From the NCBI GenBank assembly GCA_026419805.1, contig JAOSLS010000062.1, forward strand, positions 50,857-114,856: a stretch of 64,000 nt of DNA, written 5' to 3'. A program made the position numbers and the translations under genes. The notes beneath the pieces are model-generated. The model was not told the origin of the DNA. It saw only the letters and a program-made list of their open reading frames with translations, and searched no databases. Origin of the DNA: Ceratocystis colombiana. Taxonomy: Eukaryota; Ascomycota; Sordariomycetes; Microascales; Ceratocystidaceae. This document shows positions 45,264 to 58,475 of the stretch, in pieces. The stretch's first letter is position 1. Every line of letters starts with the position of its first letter.

Positions 45264-48200
45264 TTTGAAGGTTTGAAAGGGGTTTGGGAAGTCCAAAAAA
45301 AGAAGTTTGTGAAATTGGTTGAAGGTGATGAAAGAGGAGAAGAAGTTGAATGTGATGATTCTAAAGCAAGAGCGAGAAAGAACTGAACAAAGGGGAGCGG
45401 CCTCGTTTTTATATGCCGATATGGGCGCCTTGGCCACGAAAGGCGGCCCAAAAAAATCCGTTTCTACAAAGGGACGGATCGGTCGTCCAAGCCCTCCCCC
45501 CTTTCCCCATTAGCCTTCCCTCCACTCACCCCTGCTTTGATGAGCTCTCGTGCACAAGCTCTCATGTGAACCTCCATGGAGAACTCCCACGCTTGCTCCT
45601 GGCATGATCTGAGTATGATTTGGGAGTGCTTGGTCATGCTCTAACATGTTATGCGGCAGGATGAGGGAGGTGGGAGATGGGAAAATGCGATGAGGGCAAG
45701 GATTAGATGGGTGTGTGGGATTCGAACGCCACCCGCCCGCCTCACCCTTTCTATCCGACCATCCACGGGCTAGGGCAAGTCGAGAAGAGTAGCAGATGGA
45801 TCTGTATTTACCCCGATGTCTTCTAGCTAGACTAAAAAAACATGGAGATGGGTCCTCTCTGAGTATACAAGACAGGGCTCAGATTGGCCAATAGGTGAAG
45901 GTGGGGGTGACTTGGCTGAATTCCTTGGGATTTCAGCGGGTAGCTCGTGTGATACTTTGTTACAATTTTAAGTAGCATATTGTCGTTGTTGTGCCGCGCT
46001 GCGTTAGCCTCATTAATTCACAATTGAGTTGACTGTAGACGCAAAGGTACACGTAAAATGTACAGGTAGTCAGTCAACTGAGAGCAAGTTGTGGAAGTTA
46101 AAAGTGCACAGAATGCAACAGAGCACCCAGCACAAATCACATGTTGCAGGTGCCTTTGGCATATTGCATCACATATTCTTGACACACGGTCTAACTTCTG
46201 CGTCGCTTTACAAAGCATGACTGGCAGCGGCGTTTTTGGTAAATGGCAGTGACATGCCAGACAAGCAACGGGCCAAAATTCTGCCAGTTGTATGATTGCT
46301 GTGCGTGCATGCATGCCGTGCAAAGACCAAGCTAAGTAGGTCAAGCTTGTCGAATTTGTGTTAAATCAAGCAGAAAAACGCGGTATGTCATCGATTCTTG
46401 ACCCTGCCAGTACTTGGGTGCCTTGACAATAAGTTAGTCAGAAGAGGGGCATCCAATTCAATAGGAGCCGCCAATATAAGGAAGGACCCTTGAGGCAGTA
46501 TTTCAAGGGTGGGGGGCTTCATTCCATCAGATCAACAATAGACCACCCGACTTCCTCAGAGTTAGCTAGTCACGAAAGACTCGGCTGAGTTCTCTTGTTT
46601 CCCCTTCCTCTTGTCTCTATTTTCTTTCCATACTCCCATTGCCCTCCAAGAACAGTGGGGCGAGAAGCGTTGTGCAGGCTAGCTAGCGTGGCTGGCCTAT
46701 GAAAGGAGACTTTGGCTTGGGACTCTGGAACTAGGCAAAATGGACAGACCTAGATTCGGGAGAGAGCGAAGAAAGAGGAGTTGGACCATGCGTAGAAGAA
46801 TAAGAACAAGGGCGGTCATAAAAGACCTAGCAGTGTGTGGATGTACCAGTGAATGTACATTGTTAGCAACTAAAACAGTGTTGACACTGTGGAGACCTGG
46901 TGTGTATACAGCAGACATGTACTGGTGGCTGGCCATGGGCCTGGACTCGGTGTTGGACTGCTTAAGCCGGCCCTATACGACAATGTTACATGTAGCAGGT
47001 ACAATAGTCAGTCAGGTGGGCCACGGCCGAGGAAGTACCCTTGAACATTGAGACAAAGGCTGTGATGTAGAGAGATACTAGTAAGCGATGATCGGAAGGT
47101 GAGTAGGTAATATGGCAAGACGGCCAGTACCAAAGTTCCGCGGGGTTAGGATGTGAAGTGGTAGAGCAACGTCAAGACGAATGGGGGGATGGGGGAGCAA
47201 GGGAGAGGGAAATGAACAAAAGTGGTAATCAGTGTGGGATGTGAGTGTGTGGGGGATAAATTCCATGACACAGAAGAAGAATCGTGGTGTTAAAGCGCGG
47301 TGATGTGTCGATAGGATGGCGTCAATTGGTAGATGTGTATGAGGGTGGGTGTGCACATACATACATGCATAGACATGTGTGCATGTTTTCTTTTGTCCTC
47401 GTATGTGTGCATACGTGTATGTCTTTGTGTGTATTCATACGTTTTGTGCCACTAGACTATTTGGCCTTGTATGTAATGTATCTTCGCTAACCCTATGCCT
47501 CGGTGCTACTTGTGGATATAGAAGCAGCGAGTGAAGCAGGGTGGCAAAAGATACTACACGGGGCTCCCTAGTGATGGACATTGTTGCTGTTGTTACTGTC
47601 CTTTCCTCGGTGCCTCATGCAAGCCACGATGAGACGACTTGGTGCACAAAAGACGAGTACTTTTGGTTATGAGAAGAGTGGCGAGGGCATAGCCGAACGG
47701 AACGGGGTCATGTAGCCAAGTCACGTAATAGAAAGGCCCTTGACATGAAGGTTATCGTGGACATGGCGATAGCGATGGATGGATGCCGACTGAGCAAAGC
47801 ACATGGATATTAGGTTGTCTGGCTTAGAATTCACGGTATAGTCGAGAAAGGCGAGTTGCGATAGGAATAGCCACTGAGATAGTCCGTGTGCGTTCGTATG
47901 CGTATGTGCGCCTAAGCCAGTGAGTGAAGAAGAAGGCTAGGCGAGGAGACTATTTGTAGTATCGGTAGACTTCGGGGTTCACAACAGACACGAAATAAGC
48001 GCTATTCTAGTCACGGCCAATGGACATGAGAGAAAATGCTAAAAAAAAGAGAAGAAAAGAAGGGAACGCCGAAGGCATAAAAGACAATGGTCGATGCAGG
48101 CGTGAAAAGAACAGCGGTCAAGAAGAGTAGGATAAATTCCAGGTATTAAGGCAGGGATATAGTCGTGATGAAAGTGCCGATGCAGAGAGTGGTAAGGAGG

Positions 48201-48902
48201 ACGAGGAATTAGTTCAATATATGCCAGGAAACATCGAGAAGAACATGCACATGAAGAGGAGGAGGAGAAGAAAGAGAGGGAGGAGAAGAAAAGCGTGAGA
48301 GTGTGCGAGATAGAAGAAAGAAGAGTATATCTCTCACAGAAGAAACTAGAAGGAAGAGAAAAGTTTTCACGTTCCCCTCTTGAACAGAAGTCATGAATGC
48401 AACTACCCCCGTTCTCAAACGCCAGTAACGCACCGAAGATCACCACTACTACTGAGGCAGCTACCACGAGTCGCTGGCCCTACAAGCTCCTCCTTCACCC
48501 AACTTCTAGTGGTGTCGTTCTGCTGCGTTTGTCCATCAAGGTTGACCATCAGGGTTCTCCTTCGCCCAAAAAAAGCACCTAAATTTAAACCCCTACCAAA
48601 CATAAGGAGTAGCGTATAAGACATATCAACAGATCTTATGAGGGTTGGAGTTCTAGGAAAAAGTTTGCATCTATTCTGTCGTGCTTCTAGTAGTATTAAA
48701 CCTACTGGTTGAAAGCAATTAAACATTATCTCCGTTTATCGTGATCCGGGCCCGCGTTAGGACACTGAGGTTGTAAATGGGGCTTTTATGTGGGGCATAC
48801 AGTCTCAAGAGCCCTAGTCGCACAATCCTAGTCCTAACATTGTTCAGTCTATATCGTCTTCGCACTACCACCTCCTATTCCCCTCTCATTGCCCAATTGG
48901 CC
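45264..48902. other. 3.6-kb gene-free region
   Basis: Between the metallothionein and the giant ankyrin gene. The left end is the metallothionein promoter. The rest has several repetitive TG/CA and AG-rich stretches (around 47340-47440 and 48200-48310), GATTCGAACGCC near 45720 (see rejected), and no coherent protein frame. Could contain non-coding transcripts; nothing supports a specific one. Confidence 0.5.
45406..45413 (-). promoter_or_regulatory. TATA box of the metallothionein gene
   Basis: On the minus strand the sequence is ATATAAAAAC, 143 bases upstream of the ATG, followed by a CTC-rich transcription-start-like region. Strong TATA boxes suit stress- or metal-induced genes. Confidence 0.6.
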
Positions 48903-51900
48903 TCATTGGATGTCGGTGACATAGCCAACTGCTTGCCTAGCTGGAATCTGGCCCATAGATCGTGTATTTCCCAGCTGCATGGCTAATGCACTCTGGTCCT
49001 GAATCAGCTGCTTGTGTGCCTGGATCCGCGTTAAATCACGCTCACTTGCTTCTCGCTCATATCTGGCTATGTGCTGCTGGCGTTCAAGCTCAATCTGCGA
49101 AACGGCGCGTTGATTTGCCGCCCGCTCGGTCGCAAGGCGCGACTCAAACTCAAGCACTTTGCGGTGTCGCGTCTCATCAGCTTCGATCTCACGAGCCAGT
49201 CTTAAAGCTGACGCACGGTCTAGTGCAGTAAGGTGGGCACGCTCGCTGCGTTGTGCTGCAGTTTTGGCGTCAAGCATTGCTTGGAAGTGCTCAACTTCTG
49301 TCATCCGACGCTCACGTGAGGCAGCAATCTCATCGCGGTGCACTTTGGTTCGGTGCATATCTTCCATGGCTGCCTTGTCCTTCCATAGCTGTGAGTCGAT
49401 AGCTGCGAGCTCGCGCTGATAATTAATATGTTGCAAGTGCTTTTCGCGCATCAGAGATTCTTGTTTTTGGCGCGCAATTCGGTCGCGTTCTTCGATTGCA
49501 AGCTCATTGGGAAGACCAATGACGTTATCGGGCTGCGGGCCCTCATTCGCGTAGAAGACATCGACGGTGCGGTTATTTCGAAGAAGTGTGAGTAAGGAAT
49601 CTGAGAACTCATCCCATGGCCGCACATGGCGAACGTACATTGTCAACGAGTATGTCATGTTGTTGATGACAAAATGTGTAAAGGGCTCATTAACAAGCTT
49701 CCACAAACCTGCTTTAAGGAGAGCCTGCAAAGTGAGCCAGGGTGATGTCGACTCCATTGCCAGATGATACAAAGTCTTCCCGGAGCCAGCATTAGCTCCA
49801 CTAGATTCGTTTAGAGACTTTACTTTAAGGTCAGACCCGTGTTTAATAAGTATTTCCATGGCCTTTCTCATCTCGAGTTGTCGGGCATTTGTCAAAGGCG
49901 GCGAGCCTTCGTCGCAGGCATGAAGACACAGTTCTGCCAAAGCACTCCGACCACCGTGGGCGAGGCTAGGGAAATCAGCATCATGGCCGTGTTTTAGGAG
50001 GAGCTCAATTGTGGCCAAATTCAACTGGCGTGCAGCGGAGTGCAGAGACCCGTCGTTCTTTGCGGGGTCAGCAAGCAAGAGTGTGCTCATAACATCTGTT
50101 GCTAGTGAATCCCGGAGAGAGGCGGCCATGAGCAAGGCACTAGTATCATAGGCATCTACCAAGTCTACATCAGCTCCATTAAGGACGAGTGCTTTAACCA
50201 CATCCGGACGTTTCTCTCTGATCGCGAGCATTAGCGGCGTCATTTGCAGTCGTGGTGTTTGAAAGTTAACTGCAGCGCCGGCTTTGATCAGCGTCTCAAT
50301 GACCGCAGAGCTAATGCGTTTCTCCGGTTGTATGATTGCCCAGACAAGCAAAGTGACCTGCTCCTGTTCTCTCTCACTCATCTTGTCCTGTGAGCCTACA
50401 AAACAGGCCAGCATCGGGTCGTAGTAATAGCCTGCTTCTAGAAGAATTGTCATCATTTTTGTTGAGCGTGGGAACTGTAAGAGAGCGCGTGCTAAAACTG
50501 GAATTCGATCGCCTTGTAGCGGTACACCAGTGTCAATTGTGACACCTTCGTAATTGTAGCTTAAGATCATGTGTAGAATCAGAGTAGCTTCGTTCTCGTC
50601 CAGGTTTCCATCAAACACATGACCGAGTGCTGCACTCAAACTGCCTGAAGATGGCTGGCCGTCCAACAGCTTCTGAACCCACTGGATATTGCCCCGCGAT
50701 ACAGACATTCGAAGCGCTCGGCTGTGGCTATAGTTGATATCAGCGCCATTATCAATAAGAAAATCCGCAAACTTGTCAGCTAGGCTGCTATTCGAGGAGT
50801 TGCGTGCTTCTAGCACCACGACAAGTGCTATACTGAGGCCATCTCCATCAGCACCCTTCTCGATAAGGAGCTTGGCACATTGGTATCCGTCTTCACTAAG
50901 CCACCTGCTGGCAGCATCTGGCGGAAAGCTGACGGTGAATGCAGCTGACGCCTCCTTATCCGAGATATCAGAATGCTCCAAGAGCAAGCTCAAGATGCTT
51001 GGTGATGGAATGCACGCAGCGCGGATCAGGGATTTACATCCATCGTAAGTTGGAGACGCCCTTTTGCTTAGGAGAAGCTTCATCATCTCAACATCAAGTT
51101 CCTCGTCGGCTTTAAAAACAAGCGTCTTTTGCAAAGCAATGTGAATTTCCACGCAGAGCTCTAATCCCGCATCGAAGAGCCACTCTGCTACCTTCAGCCT
51201 CTTGCCTCGCTGCAACTTCCAGCTGGCCTTCAATGTTATCGCCAGAGATGTGTTTGTGGGTTTTATCTGCTGCGTGTTTGTATTTTCCCGTGCTAACAGA
51301 AGCTGCAGACTTTCGAAACACTCATTCTGAGCAGCAACACAAATTGCTTCGGCATTTCGAAAATTTGGATCCGCTCCGCATGAAAGAAGCACCGTAAGGA
51401 GTTTGATGCCAGCATCGCCGCCTTCCACAGCAAAGAGCAACTCAGCACTAGCAAGATCTTTGTCAATCCCATCCTGAATTAGAAGAATTTCAAATATCAA
51501 ACTGCGCTTTTCAAGATCGGAAATTTGAGTAGCAGTGTGGAAAGCGGCATTGAGTGTTTCGGGGCTAATAGCGCCATTGTTCTCTCCCAAAAGCATTTTG
51601 AGCATTTCGGGACTCTCAGAACGCACCGCCTGTATCATAGATTGCCTATCAATGTCATGGATTTTTCCGCCATATTTTACAAGGGTATTCACAAGCTCTA
51701 AGTCCCCTTGTCCAGCGGCAGTTGACAGAGAATCGCGGACAATCTGTTTTGGGATGCCGGCATTTAGGAATGTCTCCGTTAATCTTTGACGGTCTTCTTT
51801 CTCGGTACAGGCGAGTGACAGTTTAAAGGCTTCAATCAAAACAACATCGGAATGCTTGTTTCCCAGAAGAAGCTTGACGATGTCTAGCTTCCGGTGTGAA

Positions 51901-54558
51901 ATAGCGAGGTTAAGCGCCTCTCCTGACGACATGTCTGCTTTCTCCATTAGTAGACCCAGCAGGTCCAGGTCTTCGGGGTATTTCTTGATACTGTAAATCA
52001 GTGCCTGGTCAACCTCAGTTGGCAGAATCGAAGACTTGAGCAGTCTTTCGGCAAATTTGAGGCGATCTATCGGGTCTAGCAGATTGATGGCTTGTCTGAA
52101 TGCATAGGCCATAGTCTCGGGCGTTGGATTCTCAGCCAGTAGCATTTCTGTAAGTGGCATGTGCGTTGCGCTAACAGCTCGAGCAAGAGCAAGGCCTTCC
52201 GAGCCATTGACGTCCGCACCAGCCTGGACCATGGCTTGGATGACCCTTATGTTACGGTCGGCCTTGGGAGTCTGTATAAACGAATGTACTTCATCGGCGA
52301 GGAGATTCCCAAGATCTGCTTTGGGCACAGGGAGTCGGAGAAGCGCAGTCAAGTTCGATATCTTCTCTTTGCTATCCGGCTGAGATAGGAGCTTCGAAAT
52401 AGCAGCCAGAATTGTTGCAGGAGCGAGCGTAGTATTCTTCAATACAAGTGGGAATATCAACGGATCTGGATGGGCGAGAGCTGTTTTAAAGTTAGCGCAA
52501 GTCATTCTTAAAGCAGCGAAACCAAAACTCACCACATAAGAGCGGCGAACCGCCTAGCTCATTCATGTCAGCATGGCCTCTTGTCAAAAGCAACCTCAGG
52601 AGTTTGACATCCACCGGCTCTGACTTGAGTACGGTCATAACAGCCGCTACAATGCGAGCCTTTTCGGCATCTGCACCAGCCACCAACAGCAAAGTTATTA
52701 TCTCTCGGCGCATCCCTTCGTCGGTAATTGACATAGCTTTCGGTATGCTTTCAGCAGCCTCGAGGTTGGTTGCATGCTGCACAACAGTAGCCAACAGACT
52801 TCGGTCCTGGCGAGCTATGGCAGCAGTTATAGCTGGAGTGATATCAAAGTCTTCCTTGGAAATATAGTTCAACAAAATAGCCACTATATCATCATCGCGA
52901 TGGCCTGAATGTTGCTCGATCTCACGCTGGAACTCATTCTTTATCACATTAGCAGGAGCTCCTGCTTCTATAAAGCAATGAACAACCTCCTGTCGTGCTT
53001 CTCGGGGGAGCCGATGTGTATGAGTAAACGTGTGTGCTAGAGTCTCTGGAGAAGGCCCAACAGAAAGGAGTGTGGAAATAACGGAAATATCTCCAGCAGC
53101 CAAGGCGGCCTTGATAGCCTCTCCATTCTTGTAGTCCACCGATGCAATAGCATGCGAGTTGAGCGCCTCCTGGCGTCCAGATGGGCATGTAGCTGAACCT
53201 TGGTTAGGAAACTCTGGCTTTACTAGCAAGTCAATTATAGTATCGTCGCCACTCAACACAGCCTGAACTAGAGCCTCATCCAAGCACTCGCCTGAAGCCC
53301 CATTACGCAACAACATGGTGAGTAGTGAATAGCGGCAATCTGGGTTGATATGTGGAGGGATTAGTTTAACACAGTCGCTAGCTAGCTGGGGCGATAAAGG
53401 CAGGCCAGAGGATAGAAGCGTTTTGAGGAGATTGTCATGTCCCTTTGTGACCACCTCTTTAATCACTGCACCGTCGAGGTATTGAACAGAAGCCCCATAC
53501 CTGATCAGCAGTCTCACCATTTCAACAAACTGCGATGAGGCTGCGTGTAACAAAGCCCGAGACGCTGCATCGCCCCTTGCACCCGCACAAAGTAGCAGTT
53601 CGGTCATATCAAGCTTCTCATGTGGGTGGACTTGGGACTGCTCAAACAAGGTGTCCAGGGCCGCTTCGAGGCCGGCCGGTTGTGGCGGCTTTTGAGCAGT
53701 GACTATAGCAAGGGCAATGTCCTTACGGCCGTTCTCTATTGCAATTCGAAGGGCTTCGGCGCAGTTATAATTGCAGTCTGCCATAGACTGGCTGATCTGC
53801 AGTACGGTAGCAAAGCACCCAGATTTCACAGCCTTTACCATGCCTATTGCCAAGCAATGAGACTCTTTTGCACCAGAAACCAAAAGCCGAACTAAGTTTT
53901 CTTGGCCACCCATATCGCAAAGCTCTAGAAATGCACTTTGCCCTTCTAGATCACGAAAGGGATCAGCTCCCTTTGATATGAGGATCTCCACCATGGGCTC
54001 CTCACACAGAAGAGTCGCAGTTACAATGGCCGAGTCCAGGGCTTCGCTGTCAGCGTATGGCAGAAGAACCCGTAGCATGTCTACATTGCGGCTTTTGACA
54101 GCATTTTCAATAATTCGGGTTCTCTCGGCATAGCCAAAGCCCTCACTTCGTCGGCGGCCAATGAAACTAGATCGTCGTTCGGTTGGCTGTTCGTTGATGC
54201 TTGCGCCCAGCTGTGCCAGCCGTCCTAGCAGAACTTCGGCGATGCCTGGGCTTCCACCATCACAAACGTGCACATCAAGAGCGTCCAGCAACTCAATGGG
54301 CTGCCAGCCTTTTTTCCGGTTCGTGAAAGCGCGCTTCAAGGATGAGCTTTTCTTAATTCCGATGGGAGTCTCTAGCTGACGCCGACGCAAGAGAGCCTCA
54401 GCCTTGACTTCGTCGTCGGGTGTACGAAAACTCGGGGCTATTTTCGACTCGTGACTCTCCGAGGACCGCTGCGACGATGCCAAGTCAATGTTCCATGCTT
54501 TTCGAAGCTGGTGAATGCGGAGATTACGCTCCTCGAGAGTAAGTTCGGCTAGTGTCAT
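48903..54558 (-). CDS. Giant ankyrin-repeat protein with C-terminal coiled coil
   Basis: Two exons, 54558-52533 and 52480-48903, with a 52-base intron (donor GTGAGT, branch GCTAAC, AACAG acceptor) join phase-correctly into 1867 aa. Without the intron the gene looks like two separate proteins. Starts MTLAELTLEERNLRIHQLRKAWNIDLASS with a Ser-rich linker. Most of the chain is degenerate ankyrin-like helix pairs (for example IETLIKAGAAVNFQTPRLQMTPLMLAIREKRPDVVKALVLNGADVD, DALDSAIVTATLLCEEPMVEILISKGADP), spaced about 33 residues. The last 200 residues form a coiled coil (RDRIARQKQESLMREKHLQHI to ERQQHIARYEREASERDLTRIQ). There is no NACHT, P-loop or other catalytic domain visible. A scaffold role is plausible, the partner unknown. 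Other fungi carry large ankyrin proteins of this style, but I cannot name an orthologue. Confidence 0.85.
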
Positions 54559-57066
54559 ATTGGGACGAAGATGGAAGAATGATATAAAACGAAGAATAAA
54601 AGATGTGATTCGAGCGCCAGTCTCATCACATCATCACAATGTGACGGATATGGGTGTTCGATTTCGGATGAGCGGGACTCGAGTAGATGGACCAGACCGT
54701 CTGATGTTTCTCAGGCTAGGAGGAAAATATAGATGTGAAAAAAAGGAGAAAAGCGGAAAGAGTGCGGAGGATGGGAGGAAAATATGAAATAAATATGTGG
54801 GAAATTGCGAGGGCTAGTTAGAGGTGAACAAGATGCGATCGAACGCGTGAAAAGGAAACTGCCTCGTTTTCAGAATTGCTATGTGCCAACCAATCACGGA
54901 AGATTGTCTCTAAAGTTCCTTCCTAAGTTACAGTAGGAGTCAGGCATCGAGAAGACCGACAAAAGAGAAACAAACCAGAAAAGAAGGCAGGCGATGGGGG
55001 CTGGGTGATGGAGTCAAGATAAAGGGCGGGAAAGTGTATACGTAAGAAGCATAAGCAGGGCAAGCATATATTTTCCCTTCATTTTCACGGAGTTCACGGT
55101 AATTCTACGTGGCACAATGCCAACCGAGACAGAGCACACACGTACGGATGATTCTTATATTTACTTGCTGTGTGTATGTAATGGCGACATAAATTCAAGA
55201 CAGGCAGCAACATCCGGGTAGCTGCAGCCGTTCTTTTAATTACTGCAAGCTCAAGTTCTGCTCCCATGTTCCCATGTTCCCATGTCATTCCATCTTACGC
55301 AGTCCCTCCTCACCAACCGGTCTTCTTTTCGCTATTGTACTATAGGGATGTGTACGTACAGCATACTTGCACATGCATTATTCATGCTTTTGCGCGGATC
55401 TCCAACATCCTCGCTGACTGCAGGCTAGCTGGTCCGGTTAGATTACCTGCAAGTCGAGTGAGTACTTCTGACTTGGAATCTGGGAGCTTGGCCAAGTCCG
55501 GGATGGAGCCAGGCTTTTGTGGCGCTGACCTCATCTTAGCCTGCGAGCTCCCATCCAAATGTACAAGGCAGAGAGAGAATCTCTCATCGTACAAGAAATT
55601 CCAGTCAGAAATGTGCTGCGTCAAGTCCTGTTTGACCAGTAAAATCAAGTTCGCCGTATAAGTGCACACACACTATTAACTGTAAGTGGGTCCGGTCCGT
55701 CCATTGCCATTAGGGTCTTGTCGAACAAGTCACAAACCCTGGTCTCATGGAACCTGACATGAATAAGCCCACAAGAGACCTAATTCCTCGGATATCCCTG
55801 ATGAGCGTGCGCCCTATTTCATATGCCATCTGACTCGGGTCATCCCGATTCAAAGGGTGGCATTGGCAAGAGATGTCATCGGCAGTTCCCTCGTCTTCAA
55901 GACCCCCCTCGGACTAGGGTAGGGGGTTGAGGGAGTAGACTTTGATGAAGAGCATTACTGACGAGACCCCAGAGCTGAAAAGAAGGGGGTATGAGTCAAG
56001 ACCTGACAGCAGGACGGCACTTGAAGAAATAATTTTCTCCTATCCTATTACCCAGTATACAAGAGGGATACACAGGAAATGATCTATTTTATCAAAGGGT
56101 GTGTGAAAACCGTCAAGGCCTGCGCGTGCTAGATAGCCCCTACAGTAAACCTTCTTAAACTTGCTCAAATATGTGCACCCCCAACAGCAACACCTTCCAG
56201 CCGCGAGGGAGAGAACAGGCCAATCAAGGTATAAAAACAGTAAATTTATAGAGACGATGAGGAGAGACAAGAGCTAGCAGAAAAGAGACAACTCGAACAA
56301 TGCAAACGAAGCCGTGGTGACTAAATCCGAGCAGCGGGATCACTACAGGGCGGGCGTGGCACCGGTGTATTGGGTTTTTAGAGAGAATTTGCTGCCTGTC
56401 AGGGTCATCTGTTCAGCCTTATCACCGCTATTCCAACACCTTCTTCTTCAATGGGAGGCTAACAGATTCCGATACAATCATCTCGGTCCGCGTTTGGCAT
56501 GCACAATCCTTGAGGCAGTAGAACTTGGGGGAACGGAACCAGACGATCGCTCCCAAGTCTGTTTGTTGTCACACAATTAAGGACGCAACCCTGAGCTTTT
56601 TTGAGCCAGGGTTGCTATCATGCATAAGGACAAGATCTTGATTTCTAATGTAATGTGGCATCACTTCTTATCAGAACCTGTCCAAATGAATGCATAGCCG
56701 TGAGGAAAACTGCCACATAGCAGTCGTGAAGAGAAAGCACAGCGCGTTGAAGATATTCATGTACTTTTACGGGCTCTGATGTACCGCGTTCAACGTTACT
56801 GTATATGCTAATGCTAGTGCTACTTACCTAACCTAGCGGCCCCACCCTAGAGCCTAGAGAAGGCGCGCGCATTCGTTGTTCCGGGTAATTACTTTGACAC
56901 CCGCGCGCGCACATCACGTCTTTACCCCTCATTATTACACCCTGTGGAATTTCCAGAGCCCCCAAGAAGAAACAAATTAAATCTGGTCTCTTTTTGTGCT
57001 CTAACATTATTGCCAGGCTATACTTGAAACATTTTCATTTAACTTGCTCTATAACGCTTATCAACA
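54559..57066. other. 2.5-kb intergenic region between ankyrin gene and quinone reductase
   Basis: Both start codons point outwards, so two promoters lie here. Contains a CCCATGTT triplet repeat at 55262-55286, a GTACGTAC palindrome at 55352-55359, and two CG-alternating tracts near 56863 and 56902, about 160-200 bases before the quinone reductase ATG. No ORF convincing. Confidence 0.5.
55262..55286. repeat. CCCATGTT short tandem repeat
   Basis: Three adjacent 8-base copies (the last ending CCCATGTC). Confidence 0.8.
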
Positions 57067-58136
57067 ATGGCCATCCCTACTACTCAAACCGCCATCACCA
57101 TTCCCCAGATCGGCGGTATTGACGTCCTCCAATACAATACTACCGCCCTTGTCCCTAGCCTTTCCTCTGGTCACGTGATTGTCAAGAATGCCTATGCTGG
57201 CATCAACTACATCGATACCTATTTCCGCACTGGTCTGTACAAGGCACCTTCTTACCCACACACTCTCGGCCGTGAAGCCTCAGGCATCATTGTCCAGGTC
57301 GCCCCAGATGTAACCGGCTTTGCTGTTGGTGACCATGTAGTCTACATGTCGCCTGGCGCTGATGCTCAATACACGGCTGTTTCAGAAGCCAGCCTTGTCC
57401 GTGTGCCTGCCGATATCACTCTGGATGTCGCAGCTGCTGCCTTTCTACAAGGCTTGACAGCATGGACCTTTATCCGTGAATCGGCTGATGTGCGCCCTGG
57501 GCAATGGGCTTTAGTGCATGCGGCAGCTGGCGGAGTTGGTGGTCTTTTAGTACAGTTGCTGAAGTCAGTTGGTGCCAAAGTCGTCGGCACTGCCAGCAGC
57601 GCGGAGAAACGCGAACTGGTCAAGGAGCTAGGTGCAGATGTAGTTCTGGACTCAAAGGCAAGCGACTGGGTCCAGCAAGTTAAGACAGCAACAAACGGAC
57701 ATGGCGTCGATGTCGTTTTTGATGGCGTAGGGAAGGCAACTTTTGATGGCGATATCGACGCGATTGCGCGCAAGGGCACCCTCATCTCGTTTGGTAATGC
57801 TGTAAGTCTTGAACCACTCCGAAACAGCACTCGTGTATGTGCACATCACTCTAACCACTCTTTTTTTCTCCTCTCCCCAAGTCCGGTGCTGTACCGCCTG
57901 TGGAAATATTCCGCCTCACCCCTAAAAACATCAAGCTCCTGCGGCCGGCTGTCAATGCATACGTAGCAACACGCGAGGAACTAGACAAATACTCTGGAGA
58001 GCTCTTCACCAAAATTACACAGGGCCAGCTTCGTGTGCCCATTCACAAGGTATACCCAATGAAGGAGGTGGCCCAGGCTCACACAGACATTGAAAGCCGA
58101 ACAACAGTTGGAAAGCTTCTCTTGAAGATTGATTGA
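57067..58136 (+). CDS. ZTA1: NADPH:quinone oxidoreductase (zeta-crystallin-like)
   Basis: Exons 57067-57801 and 57882-58136 give 329 aa, the usual size of zeta-crystallin-type MDR enzymes (Zta1 334). The GroES-like N-terminal half reads VKNAYAGINYIDTYFRTGLYKAPSYPHTLGREASG, the quinone-reductase signature with no zinc ligands. The Rossmann half shows LVHAAAGGVGGLLVQLLKSVGAKVVGTAS, the AAxGGVG NADPH motif. The C-terminal part ends PIHKVYPMKEVAQAHTDIESRTTVGKLLLKID. It reduces quinones with NADPH and may protect from oxidative stress. The intron lies after the FGNA motif. One CACGTG palindrome lies inside the coding region near 57174. Confidence 0.92.
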
Positions 58137-58475
58137 AGTGGGAAAGGCACGGTATGCTTCGTATTTTAGGCCCAGAACATTAATAACAGTATCAGTTTGT
58201 TTTATTTCTTAACATACGTTATATCAGAAGAGCTCGCTAATTGATCAACCATCAACTAAATTCAACACCAAAGAAAATAAATTACCTTCACATCGGGAAG
58301 GCTCAGCGTGTCCAAGAAGCGATGCTCGGTAGCTCCTTATTTACCCAAGGGGGAAAAAAGGAAAAAAAAAAAAGAGGAAAAAAAAATGTCCTTGCTGTCC
58401 GATTGAACGGCCCTTGCACTCGAAAACTTGCTCAATACTCCCTCCCTATACAATACATTTAACGCCACCGCAGAT
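58137..58475. other. Convergent 3' region
   Basis: About 340 AT-rich bases between the stop codons of the quinone reductase and epimerase genes. Confidence 0.5.

Noticed and set aside
45700..45790. Possible minus-strand tRNA (RC of GGATTCGAACGCC resembles a T-arm)
   Set aside because: The T-stem pairs only with a bulge, the acceptor arms do not pair and no anticodon stem can be drawn.
52492..52535. Overlap of two ankyrin genes or a frameshifted pseudogene
   Set aside because: A standard 52-base intron explains the frame change, so the gene is intact.
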